Assembly: GCA_016748015.1 (NCBI GenBank)
Contig: JAAOMT010000009.1
Span: forward strand, 542,247-606,246
Origin: Geosiphon pyriformis
Lineage: Eukaryota; Glomeromycota; Glomeromycetes; Archaeosporales; Geosiphonaceae
Direction of reading: 5' to 3'
DNA: 64,000 bases
The notes under the pieces are model-generated. The model worked only from the letters and a program-made list of their open reading frames with translations. It did not search any database and was not told where the DNA came from. The position numbers and the translations under genes were made by a program. Of the stretch, positions 1 to 10,095 are shown piece after piece (position 1 is the first letter of the stretch; each line of letters starts with the position of its first letter).

Positions 1-109
1 TTGGTTCCAGATCTCGTAGAATCTTCTCTGGTTAAACTAGTATTTGTTGTACTCTCAATTGTGGAATGTTATTGGTAAATGATGATGCTATTTGGTAATA
101 TGGTTTCAG

Positions 110-1200
110 TCAATCACTATGTGCTGCTTTGGTTAAGATTTTGTTGTCCCATCTTAATTTATAAGCTCCATTTCCAAGAATTTTTTTTATGTGAAATGGT
201 CCATCCCATTTGGAGTCAAATTTTCCACTCCATTGTTTTTCCATTTTGGTATGATGTAGAAGTACTTTGTCTCCAATTTTGAATTCAATTGGTTTATCTG
301 GTAATTGGTTATCGTGTCGTTCTTTTTGCTTTTCTTGAGACTTTTGAATGTTATCAGCTGCTTTTTGTTGTCTGTTTTCTAGTGTTTTCATTAGGTCATA
401 TGTTCTTTTCAACAATGTTTTTTGGAAATTAGCTTCTGTTATTGGTTCAGTTGGATATGTGTTGACCTCTATCTCAACTGATAATATTGCTGTTCTATCA
501 TATACTAATTCAAATGGTGTTGTTTGTGTAGTATTTTGTCTCATTGTTCAATAAGCAAATAATACTGATGGTATAAACAAATTCCATTCATCTTGGTTTT
601 CTTGACTGATTTTGGCAATTGCTTCACACAATGTTCTATTGAATTTTTCAACTAGTCCATTGGTTTGTGGATGATATAATAATGATAATAGTCTTTTTAT
701 CCCAAATCTCTGACTTAATTCTGTTAATGTTTTATTCACAAAATGAGTTCCTTGATTTGTTAGTAGTTTTTTTGGACATCTGTGTTGACATATTAAATCT
801 TAATAGACAAATTTGGCAATGGATTCTGTATTTGCTCTTTGAATGGCTTTGCTTCTGGCCATTTTGTGAGATAGTCCATAGCTACTGCAATATATCTGCT
901 GTCTTTACTGGTAATTGTTAATAGTCTGATTAACTCAATTTCAATGTAATCAAATAGTTGTCCTACTTTAATTGGTCTTAATGGTTCACTGAGTTTTGTT
1001 CCACTTTTTCTTTGACAAGCATCATAACTTTGAACATATTAGATAATGTCTGGATATATTGATGGCCAATAGTATCTTTTTCTGGTTCTTTCTATGGTTG
1101 CTTTTTTATGAAAATATCCTGCTGTTAGATTTAAGTACATTTTAAACAATATTGTTTCTTTTTCTGATTCTGTAATTACTCTGGTTGGTTGGTCTGGATT
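110..1200 (-). pseudogene. Gy-1 integrase, degenerate
   Basis: Minus-strand reading gives an N-terminal zinc-binding remnant near 1000-1160 (DACQRKSG), a DDE core with VAMDYLTKWPEA near 840-900, and HPQTNGLVEKFNRTL near 610-680 carrying the catalytic Glu. The C-terminal part (110-544) has KQWSGKFDSKWDGPFHIKK, the region that follows the core in Ty3/gypsy integrases. Stop codons split it at about 545 and 740. It would insert element cDNA into the genome if intact. The equivalent Gy-C protein is at 47640-49023. Confidence 0.85.
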
Positions 1201-1380
1201 TCTTCTGTTTTTTCAGTAAAGTATATTTTGATGATTGATGAAATATTTTGATTACTGTTTTATGTTGTTTGGTTTTTTTTGAGATAATTTCTCCTTAAAT
1301 AATTGAGTATTTATATAATGCTGGAGTTGTTGGTATTTTTGTGTGTTCATTTTTTGTTATATTTTTGGGTTAAAATGTTT

Positions 1381-2780
1381 TTAGATTTGTCTTATTCGTG
1401 ACAATTCATTGGTATTTCCATTGTTTTTTCCCTTTTTATAATGTACTGTATAATTGAATGGTGAAAGTTCTATTTTCCATCTGGCATGATGATCATCTAC
1501 AAATTTTTGTTTCTGAATTGAAGTCAATTCTTTGTGATCTATATATATTTTAAATTTTTGGCTCAAGTATTCTTTTCATTTGATGACAGCCCAATAGATT
1601 GCTAAGTGTTCCAGTACTGGAGTTCCATAGTTTTTTTCAGCTGGACTTAAACTTCTACTGGCATAAGTTACTAAATACTCTTTTCCATTGGGTTCTTTCT
1701 GTGATAATATTGTTCCTAATGTTTGACCTGATGCATTAGTAGTAATAATAAATGGTTTGTTGTGATCTGAATACATCAATACTGGAGCTTGGATAAGCTT
1801 TTTTCTCAATGTGTCGAATGTTTCTTGTTGAACTTCAATCCATTTATACTTCACATTCTTGGTTTGTAGATGGTGAAGTGGCTGAGCTAGTTTAGAAAAG
1901 TCCTTGATGAAGTGGCAATAGTAGCCTGCAAATCCCAAAAATGCCCTAGTTCTGGCAAGTTGGCTAGTACTAAAAAGTTTTTAACTACTTCAATTTTGTC
2001 TAGATCTGTTTTGATTCCGTTTTTGCTCATCACATGTCCCAAAAACTTGAGTTTAGTTTTTCCAAAAAAACATTTGGTTGTATTTAGTTTCAATCCAGCT
2101 CTTCTTAATCTTTCAAATACTTGTTGAAGATGATGCAAATAATCATCAAATGTTTTTGAGAACACATTGGTGTTATCCAAGTATATGACTACTGATTTCT
2201 ATAGTAATCCAGTATAGACAATTTCTATGAGCCATTGAAATATTGCTGAAGCATTCATCAAGCCAAATGGCATGACTTCAAACTCAAAATTTTCTTCTTT
2301 TGTGGTAAATGCTGTTTTTTTTTTGTCAGCTGGATCTATGGCTACTTGTCAGTAACCACTATCTAAGTCCAGTGTTGAAAACCATTTATTTCCTCCAAAA
2401 GCGTCGAATAGTTTTTGGATCTTTGGAGTTGGATAGCTATCATCTTTTGTTACTTCATTCAGTTTCTAGTAGTCTACACAAAAACGGATTTTTCTATTCT
2501 TCTTATGGACTAGTACTACTGGTAATGACCATGGACTCATTGATGACTGAATTAGCCTGTTGTCAAGCATCTGGTTGATTTCTTAACAAATAATCTCATG
2601 GCTAGCTGGTGGTACTCTGTATGCTCTTTGTTTAATTGGCATTGCATCTCCAGTCTTGATCTGATGCCAGATAATGTTGGTTTGGCCAAATTTATTTTCA
2701 CTAGCAAAGATGTCATTGAAATTGTTGAGTAACATCTTAAGTTGCATCCATTGAAGTGGATTTAGATTCTCTATGTTCAT
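1381..2780 (-). pseudogene. Gy-1 reverse transcriptase-RNase H, degenerate
   Basis: The RT begins near 2780 with the stretch around FNDIFASENKFGQTN that precedes gypsy RT domains. It continues through YLDNTNVFSKTFDDYLHHL near 2120-2180, RRAGLKLNTTKCFF and LKFLGHVMSKNGIK, followed by a connection and an RNase H domain (1381-1938) with VLEHLAIYWAV and KIYIDHKEL. The usual YxDD box reads YLDN. Several stops and at least one frame change interrupt it. The same YLDN occurs in Gy-C. Function if intact: copying element RNA to DNA and degrading the RNA strand. Confidence 0.87.
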
Positions 2781-2819
2781 CTGTTCTAATTGTTCTAGTT
2801 GGAGCAGATAACATTCACT

Positions 2820-3216
2820 TTATTCATAAATGATTTGTGATGTAATGTCCACATATCTGCAAAGCTGTGGAAAATCTGGAATGTGATTTAGTGGTTGATC
2901 CTCAATTTCAATGGTCAAATATCCAATAATAGTTCTCTTTAGTATTTTAATGACACTTCCAGTTGTGTTGTAGATGGGAATTTTGATGTTTTTGGGGCTT
3001 TTGGCTGATATGTAAAGATTAGTGAATCTAATTTCTCCTGATTCACAAATGATAGCTTCTGCTTCAAACAACTGAGCCTGATTCTTTATTTCTCTTTTTA
3101 TAAATAACATATACTGGTTATATGGTGGAATGGAAATTGATTGATAAGTTGAAATAATTTCTTCTTTGTCAATAACTTTTTCCTCCACTATATTAACTGG
3201 TATGTCTATTCTATCT
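2820..3216 (-). pseudogene. Gy-1 linker between dUTPase and RT
   Basis: An open stretch with no family I recognise joins the dUTPase end (near 3217) to the RT start. Recognisable pieces are IDIPVNIVEEKV, QAQLFEAEAIICESG and NIKIPIYNTTGSVIKI. Gy-C has a counterpart at 45753-46150 with similar features (IPNIYIPEG, FYNPNNFPIVLLNN). It is probably a beta-rich spacer belonging to the polyprotein. No function is proposed. Confidence 0.5.
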
Positions 3217-3640
3217 GTTGATCTGAATCTCTGTATTTCTATAGCAGTAATTTTTAATTCTTCTCTGTTTTCCACTGACACTAATTAAGCTATTTTTACC
3301 AGAGATAGGAATATTGCTTGTGTTATTTTTTCATTTGGCTCTATGATATAGGCCTTTTCAAAGTTATTTTGTAGCATAGCAATAATATTTTCTACATATC
3401 CTGCATCAATTATTTCTCATTTGATGTTGATTCTTTTTTTCACTAGGCTATTTCTAGATGCTAATTGAACCATGATTGTTGCTGGAATTTCTAGAGCTAT
3501 TTTAAGATTAATACATGTGCACGAATTTGGTTCCAATTTGATGGCTTTTTTTTTCAGATATCTCAGATCAAACTCTGTATTGGTATTATGTATGCATTCT
3601 GGCATGATACCTTTATTATTGTCACTATACCATTTGAGTT
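3217..3640 (-). pseudogene. Gy-1 dUTPase domain, degenerate
   Basis: A trimeric-type dUTPase in a retroelement polyprotein. Visible motifs are FDLRYLKK (motif I), ASRNSLVKK (motif II, normally SRSSLA), EIIDAGY near 3390-3415 (motif III with catalytic Asp and Tyr) and KITQAIFLSLV (motif IV). The C-terminal glycine motif reads RFRSTD where Gy-C has GFGSTG; all three glycines are lost by changes a G-to-A event would make. Two stop codons interrupt it. The enzyme hydrolyses dUTP to dUMP and limits uracil in newly made DNA. Confidence 0.85.
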
Positions 3641-3849
3641 TCTGCTCCTTAGATAGATCAGGAAGCACAATATATATTTCGGAGTTTGAATTGGAGTCTG
3701 AATTGCTGATATTTTCATTGCCATTTTGAGTGGAGCTGGAACCATTATTTTTATTATTGTCATTGTCAGAGTTTGAATTGGGATTGAAAATTGATTCTGA
3801 TTCTGATACACAGTTGCTGATTGGTTTTTTTTCCTCTAAGATTGTGTAG

Positions 3850-4510
3850 ATCATGCGTGGTGGTAGATTGTAAATAAGATCACACTCATTACAATATTGA
3901 AAGTCACATAGAATCAAACAGTGATCACATAGTTGAGTGTTGATTTCTTCCAAGCATTGCTTCTGCTCTTCTTTCATAGGTGCTAGCTCTTGATAATATT
4001 CATGGAATTGTTTTGAATCTAAGAGATTTATAATTGGTTCTGGGTTTCAGTTGAGTTCTATAGGTTCAGATGGGTTATTTTTAATTGTTTTTATCTCTTC
4101 TGGTGTTGCTCCTTTAATTTTTGTGAGTGCCATTTGCCAGATTTTATCATTATCATGTGGACATCCATCCAGATGTTTGATGGCTCATCTCTAGGCAGTG
4201 TCTATGGGCATTCTTTTTCTCACCCAGTTGCTTATGAGAATTGTGTATTAACATGATTTATCACATGTTCCTCTTTGCCCAGGAATGTTGTTTCATATTC
4301 CTTCATCCAGAAGAGTTTCTTTACAAGCCAAACATGATTCATTGTCCCATTTTCCAACCCATTTTGGCCTTCCAAAGTGTTCAATGACGCATGAGTGGCA
4401 ATAGAATTTTGTTGCCAAAGTGTACTCTTCATTGTCACCACAACAAGCACCCATTAATGACAATTTCTTGTTGCAATCAATGCAAACCAGTTTTGGGCGG
4501 CGATAAGTGG
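3850..4510 (-). pseudogene. Gy-1 cysteine-rich module before the dUTPase
   Basis: Minus-strand translation shows CIDCNKKLSLMGACC near 4440-4480, FYCHSC, GKWDNESCLACKETL, then GTCDKSC. A helical stretch follows, then a second cluster, LCDHCLILCDFQYCNEC, near 3870-3930, immediately before the dUTPase. Gy-C, Gy-D and Gy-F carry the same pattern at the same place. Cys spacing (C-x2-C pairs) suggests zinc binding, but I do not recognise a named family. Stops and a frame change are present. Confidence 0.7.
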
Positions 4511-4865
4511 ATCAGTAGGGTGTAGTGTAGGAATTATAAGTGGAGTTGCTGTCAGTTGTTGGTTCTTCTTCCTTTCTCTTTCTTTTTCTCTTTTTGTCTT
4601 CTTTCTATTCCCAATTTATTTGTTCTTCCTAGTCATTGTTAGTTTTCCAGGCTTGGTTGGCTTTTTAGGTAAGTTCTTTACTCTGCTTTCCTTTGCTGTG
4701 TTCATTCCACAAAAGCACTGGTGACAGCTTGTTGTGTTCAGTATCAGTCCATGAAACTTGGTAGGCTTCTCAGGTAGGTTTTTTCTCTTTTTCTTCGAAT
4801 TCAATAAGTGGGATTGTCAAGTTGGTGGTCTTAAAATGGCCATATGTGGCTGGTACACGTATATG

Positions 4866-5258
4866 TCAACCATTCTGGCTAATTTGAAGCTCCTGCATAT
4901 TCCAATCAAGCAACATGTTGGTTTTGGATAGCCAATCATTCTCAACGAGTGCTTGATATTGGGTAGCTTCCATGACCAGTACTTTGATTAAGACTATGAT
5001 ACCATTAACTTTGATGGGAAAGTTGTTGATCTCACCAATGAGAGTTTTTGTTGCTCTATTGGTGGTTATGATCCTGGCACTGACAGCACGATCAACTCGG
5101 TAACTTAATTGGTCTATAAGTTGTTTTGTAATAATGCTGCCAGCTGATCTACTGTTTAGGATTAGTTTAATAGAATAGTCATCAACTTTGGCATTAGTAT
5201 ACATGGCCAAAATAGGTTTTTCTTCTAAAGCGGCTCCACTAAATAATGGTGTGGTCAA
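4866..5258 (-). pseudogene. Gy-1 retropepsin-type protease, inactive
   Basis: About 130 residues starting in FSGAALEEKPILAMYTNAKV. The catalytic triad region reads LILNSRSAGS, whereas Gy-D has LILDSGSAGS, so both the catalytic Asp and the following Gly are changed, each by a possible G-to-A step. Downstream come the flap-like IITTNRATKTLIGEI and the end motif YQALVENDWL shared with the other copies. An intact version would cleave the gag-pol polyprotein. Confidence 0.85.
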
Positions 5259-6138
5259 CAGTTCTTCAAGTTTAAACAGAAAGATGGTGTCCAGTGATTT
5301 GTTCTCAGTGATGGTAGCTGGCGGAATGTTGCTGGTAAGTGTTGGTTGTTGGTTGGTCTCTAAATTATTGGGTTGGACATCTTCTGTGGTAACCAGAAGA
5401 CTTAAATAGTTCTGGAAATTTGGGTTTTGGGCATACCTGGTGCCTGAATTCTATTGTTGAGATTTTACTGGTTGTATGGAAGAACTGAAGATCAATTGGT
5501 GAACTACCATCAATGATCTTCAGCTTTGTTGGGTCAATCTTGGCCTTTGGGTTCTGTTTTGAAATAAGTTCTGTGGCAGTATTTGAATTTGTTGGGGCTG
5601 ATAAATTACTTAAGACTGCAGCTAATAAATGGGTTGTAACTGCAGCTGATAAATTGTTAGTGTTGTCAGTTGATAAATTGGCACTTGATATACTGGTGGA
5701 TGATAAAGTGGCTGCTGTGTTATAGGTATGTAATTCTGATGATATGGCTCTGAATTTGGTAGGTTATTCAGACTTTGAAACTGGCGATTGAGGTTTCAAT
5801 ATTGATTTCTTGATCATTGGTTATTTAAGCAATAGTGGCAATTGATTTATAGGTGTCCTTGTTTACCACAATAGTGGCAAATATGTATTTCTTGTTGCCA
5901 CTATTGATTAGTTGACAATGATAGACACGACTGATTCTAGAAACAATTTGTGTTTCCAGAATTATTGTATTGTTGTGGTGGTTGATAAATTGCATGATTG
6001 TTAGCTAAGTATCTCTCTAATTTCAGATTGATAGAATCACTAAATTGTTTCAATTTGGAATCTAATTCAGATGATCTATTCATTACTAAATTAATGGCTT
6101 GGACGTGGTTAGCTTCGAGTTCAGCAGCTTTAAAATTT
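5259..6138 (-). pseudogene. Gy-1 gag, C-terminal half
   Basis: Reading the minus strand gives AAELEANHVQAINLV and a helical segment ending LERYLANN. A CCHC zinc knuckle near 5850-5890 follows (CHYCGKQGHL, stop, then INC), then a Gln/Tyr/Pro-rich tail. The matching segment of Gy-F is ESAKKEANHSQMVNIVI followed by its knuckle. The N-terminal capsid part is missing at 6138. Repeated GCTGATAAATTG-like units on the plus strand (about 5599-5720) code for part of the low-complexity tail. Gag packages element RNA. Confidence 0.75.
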
Positions 6139-7023
6139 CAGGCTTATAAATTAAGATGAGACAATAAAATTTTAACCAAAGCAGTACATGGTAATTAACT
6201 AAAACCATATTACAATATAGTATTATCATTTACCAATAATATTCCACAATTGGAAGTATAACAAATACTAGTCCAACCAGATAAAATTTCATAAAACTGA
6301 GAACCAATCATAATTATTAAACCAAATACATCAAATTGAGACTTTAAATGTTATATAAAAAATCAGCATATGACAAAAAATACCAGAAAAATAGAAATTA
6401 TTGACAATATTCACTTACTAACACAACAATTTTTTCAATTAATTCAACTACAGAATATGGAAATTACTATCAACCAACAAACTATTTGATACAGAGATAC
6501 CAAAAAGATACTCCAATACAAAATACAGAAAAAACCAGAAAATACCATCGACAAAATGATTTTAAAAATAAAATTGGCAATAGAAGAGCCAATAAAAGTC
6601 ACCCCATATCAAAAATTGACTAAAAAAACTTGGAATGGGTGAATATAAGAATTTCCAAAGAACTTTTATTATTTCCACTTGGGACAATACCTGAATATCC
6701 AGAACTTATATATAGATAAGTCAAAGTGATTATTTGATCTAAAGATATTATAACAACTTGAGCAATTTGTAAGAAAGAACAATCTAACCACACAAGCATG
6801 AGTCATCTATTAATTACAAATTCGATTTTAAGACTGACTAGAAATTTTACTTAGTCCAACAATAGACACTATTACCATTAACCAAATGAGAAAAATAACC
6901 AATATTCAATTTGAAGAATTACAGAACAAAATAACACAAGTAATTCTTGAAAAAAAAGTTCAAAAATAAAGAGTTAGAATTAGAAGATCTTGATGGAGCT
7001 CAATATTAAAAAGAAGAAAATAA
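6139..7023 (+). mobile_element. Inverted 3' internal end of the Gy-1 family
   Basis: 6139-6310 is the reverse complement of 1-170 with only transition-like differences, so it is the integrase C-terminal end of a second copy, on the plus strand. It is joined head to head to the Gy-1 gag at 6138/6139. 6370-6970 holds a decayed reading (MTKNTRKIEIIDNIHLLTQQ at its start, many stops) between integrase and LTR, the position of the third ORF in Gy-C. I see no clear sequence match between the two third ORFs. Confidence 0.7.
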
Positions 7024-7872
7024 TGTTATTTATAGAATATAGAAAGTATATTATCATATAAATTAACCAATCAGAAGTAGACATAGTAAATATGGAATTC
7101 CAGAATTTTTTTCAAAGAATTACAGGATTCCAAGAATTTCAGGATTCTTATACAAGGAATTACAGGATTCCAAAATTCCAGGATTCCTCTCAAAGAAATT
7201 GCAGAATTTCAGGAATTTTAAAATTCTTGGTGTAAAAAATTGAGAAATTGAGAAATCTTGATTATGTATATATAGTGGTAGTATTAGAAGTAGAAAAAAC
7301 AAATTTGTTAGTTTAGATTTTATCTAAACAATCTTTTAAATCATAAATATTAATAAATAATTATTTACTATTTCAATTTACTATTCACTATTAACACTTT
7401 ATGTTGATAGCTATTGATACTTAACCATGCTAAAACAATAACTTTTAATTACAACTATTGATGGAATACTAACTTAATTGCCTTGACTTATTTCTTTATT
7501 TTTGTTTTTTTTCTTTTCTTTTTTTATTTTGTTATTTTTTGTTGTTGACTAATTAATTAAAGATTAAGCACTAAGATACAAACATCATAGGGACTGGTAA
7601 AAGACCTGTGAAACAAGAGTAGAGAACTTATATATTTGAGAATAGCTTACCAGGAGGATTACTGGCTACCATGCTAAGAAAAAAATTTGATAGAATTGTA
7701 ATTCCAAGAGGCTACTAAAACAATAATTAAATCTCTGTTTATTATATAAAGGATTCAACCAAAACTTTTAGATACCAACAATTTACAAATATTACCAATA
7801 TCATCAAAATGAATTAACACCAAGTTATGAGTTTGTTATTTGATTTGAGACCCCAAATAATTACTTGTAATA
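7024..7872 (+). repeat. LTR of the Gy-1 family, plus orientation
   Basis: 7320-7872 is the reverse complement of the LTRs at 9267-10095 and 11315-12005, for example the segment around CTCTGTTTATTATATAAAGG at 7732. The left edge is placed at TGTTATTTATAG (7024) and the right edge at CTTGTAATA (7872), where the related copies end in TTGTAACA before a TTTGGTG primer-site start. It lies 3' of an integrase end, so it is a 3' LTR. Edges are uncertain by some tens of bases. Confidence 0.7.
7095..7245 (+). repeat. Short tandem repeat in the LTR U3 region
   Basis: Degenerate units of roughly 15-25 bases built on ACAGGATTCCA and GAATTTCAGGA recur about six times. GGAATT/AATTCC elements give it local dyad symmetry. 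It lies in the upstream part of the plus-strand LTR, where promoter-proximal arrays often sit. Confidence 0.6.
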
Positions 7873-7874
7873 CC

Positions 7875-9266
7875 ATGAATGAACTGGTTTAAAATCTGTG
7901 GTGCTGTAAAATAATTTGTATCAATTGCTTGTATTTGGTGCAGATTTCTATGAAAACATTCTAGATAAGTCGTAACTGCTTTAGTATCTCTTTGTTTGAT
8001 AATTGTAAAAGTATTTGCTAAGTAATTAATACTATTATTATTATTAAAATATCTTAAAAATTCCAGTTTGAATACATTGAAGTTTTGGGTTTTTGGTTCA
8101 AGCTTTAATATTATAAGTCGACAATATCTTGAAAAAAATATGAAATTGCCTATAATGCTTTGGCATTGTCCTATTTATTGGCTACAATGGCTTTTTCCAT
8201 ATTATTAAGCCAAACTTGCATATTGTTCTCTTTACTGGTAAATTTTTTGAGTTTTGTAATTGGTATATAGGCCATTGATGCAAATAATAGTTGTGGTTGT
8301 TGTTGTTAAAGTTGTTGTTGTTGTTGTTGTTGTTGGGATGATGGTTGTGACTGTTATTGCAATTTAGTAATTAGTACAACTAGTGGTGAATTGATCATGA
8401 TTACTGGAGGTAAGTTTTGAGAAACAATAAGAGCTGAATTTGAATTATTCAGATTTTGCTGAGTTGAAACAATTGGAGTTTGAATTTCCAGGTTTTCTAA
8501 AATTGGGTTTTGATAATTAAATTTTTGATCTTTGTCTTCTTTTTTTTCTGAATCAGTTATTTTTCAAGGACTAGTGGCTCTGAAATCAGATTGAAGTAGT
8601 AATAATTAAAATCCTAATGGTATTGGTGCTTGCAATTTAAATTTTTCAAAAAAATCATCATATGTTCCCAATAGATTGGTTTTTTCTTAGTTGCTTTGAA
8701 ATGTTATTCTTGCTGCTGGTGTTTTTGCAATTGATGTAAAAACACCTGTTGATATTATGTTGATAGTACTTTCTGGTATATGATAATATGATAGATGAAT
8801 GAGTAAAATTGCTCTGGATTTTTTCTATATAAGTGGTTGTATATTTTTTGGTATTCCTGCTGGTGTTTGTAATTTCTTTCTGCCTTTGTTTGTGTAAATA
8901 ATAAGAAATCTTTGTTGGATGTAGTTTTTAATTTTTTAGTTGATTTTAGTAATAATAGATGCAAAGTTGTAATTTAATAATAAGCTGGTATATTGAATTA
9001 ATTTATTGTAAAAATTTTTTCTTGCTGATTTAATATTTGTTGGTTTTCTTAGGAAGTATGTGATTCTATTGTTAACATAACAATTAAAAATTGATTCAGC
9101 TGGTTAATGATTGCTGGTTAATTCTAACTGTTGATGGTATTGTTGGAATAAGAATTTTACAAATTCCAAGTAATTTGCTCCTACTACTTCTAATTCTGCC
9201 ACTGTTTCAGATAGTTGTTGCTGATGCTAATTTTTTGTTGGATTATATCTCACAGGAAGCACCAAA
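7875..9266 (-). pseudogene. gag fragment of the Gy-1 family, copy 1
   Basis: Minus-strand translation from about 9202 (VAELEVVGANYLEFVKFLF) runs through a poly-Gln stretch (GTT repeats, 8290-8345). It ends in a capsid-like part near 7885-8030 reading TFTIIKQRDTKAV then APQILNQFIHGI, which matches Gy-F gag (KFNTIKQ...DPQVLNQFIRGL). Many stops are present. No ATG precedes the conserved start; the codon there is GTG. It is cut at about 7873 by the oppositely oriented LTR. Confidence 0.7.
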
Positions 9267-10095
9267 TGTTACAAGTGATTATTTAGAGTGTTGATACAAA
9301 TAACAAACCTATAACTTAATGCTTAATATGTGATATAATAAGTGATATCTAAAGATTTTTATATCTAAAGATTTTGGTTAAGTTTTTTGTATAATAAACA
9401 GAGATTCAATGAGGTTTTGTCAGTAGTCTTCTAGAATTATAATTTTGTCAAATTTTTTTCTTAGTATAGTGGCCAGTAATCTCTTGGTAAGCTATTCTCA
9501 ATTTTTGAGTGTCTATCCTTTTTTTTGGATCTTTTATCAGTTACTTTGACATCAATAATTCTGCATATTTTAATCCTTTAATCAATTAGTAAACAACACA
9601 ACAAAATAAAAAATAAATAAATAAAATAAATAAATAAAAAGAAGAAATTAGTATTCTGTTAATAGTCATAATCAAGAGCTATTGTTTTAGTGTGATTAAG
9701 TGTTGGATTTTATCAATATTTCATGTTAATAGAGTAAAAATAATTGATATTTTTAATCAAGTAATAATAACATGAATTTAAATAGTAATTGATAATTTAT
9801 TAATATATGATAAGAATTTTGAACTGCTTTTAACTTTTTTTAACCAGAAACTCTAGCTGTGTATGCTAACTGTAAATTCTAGCTCTTTTTTTTTATTCTG
9901 CTTCTAATACTTTCACTATATATACATAATTGATGTTCTATGAGATCTCATACATTTATAAGCAATGTGCTATAATTTCTCAAGCAATGTGTTATAATTT
10001 ACTAGCAAAGTGCTCATGTGTTTAATACTATTCTTTTATTGGTCTATTTTCCTATTTGTTTTTCCTACTATTTTTTTGTACTCTTTTTTATAAGT
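9267..10095 (-). repeat. LTR, Gy-1 family, minus orientation, copy 1
   Basis: On the minus strand this ends TTGTAACA at 9267 and is followed by TTTGGTGCTTCCTG, the primer-binding-site position used by the other elements here. Similar to 11315-12005 and, inverted, to 7320-7872. Contains an AAAT-rich microsatellite (9600-9640) and a short tandem AAGCAATGTG repeat near 9960-10015. Its upstream edge near 10095 abuts the truncated gag of copy 2. Confidence 0.72.

Larger units (their letters stand above)
1..6138 (-). mobile_element. Gy-1: degenerate Ty3/gypsy element, partial
   Basis: Read on the minus strand, this holds in order the 3' half of gag with a zinc knuckle, protease, a cysteine-rich module, dUTPase, reverse transcriptase, RNase H and integrase. 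The 5' LTR and N-terminal gag are missing because the element is cut at 6138, where it meets an inverted fragment of its own family. The 3' end lies outside the window. In-frame stops and frameshifts occur throughout, and several catalytic residues carry changes explainable by G-to-A, so it is a dead copy. Domain order matches Gy-C, Gy-D and Gy-F. Family assignment is secure; exact domain edges are not. Confidence 0.9.

Noticed and set aside
8290-8345. CRISPR-like or regulatory repeat in the GTT-rich tract
   Set aside because: It is a trinucleotide run encoding poly-Gln in the minus-strand gag; there are no spacers.
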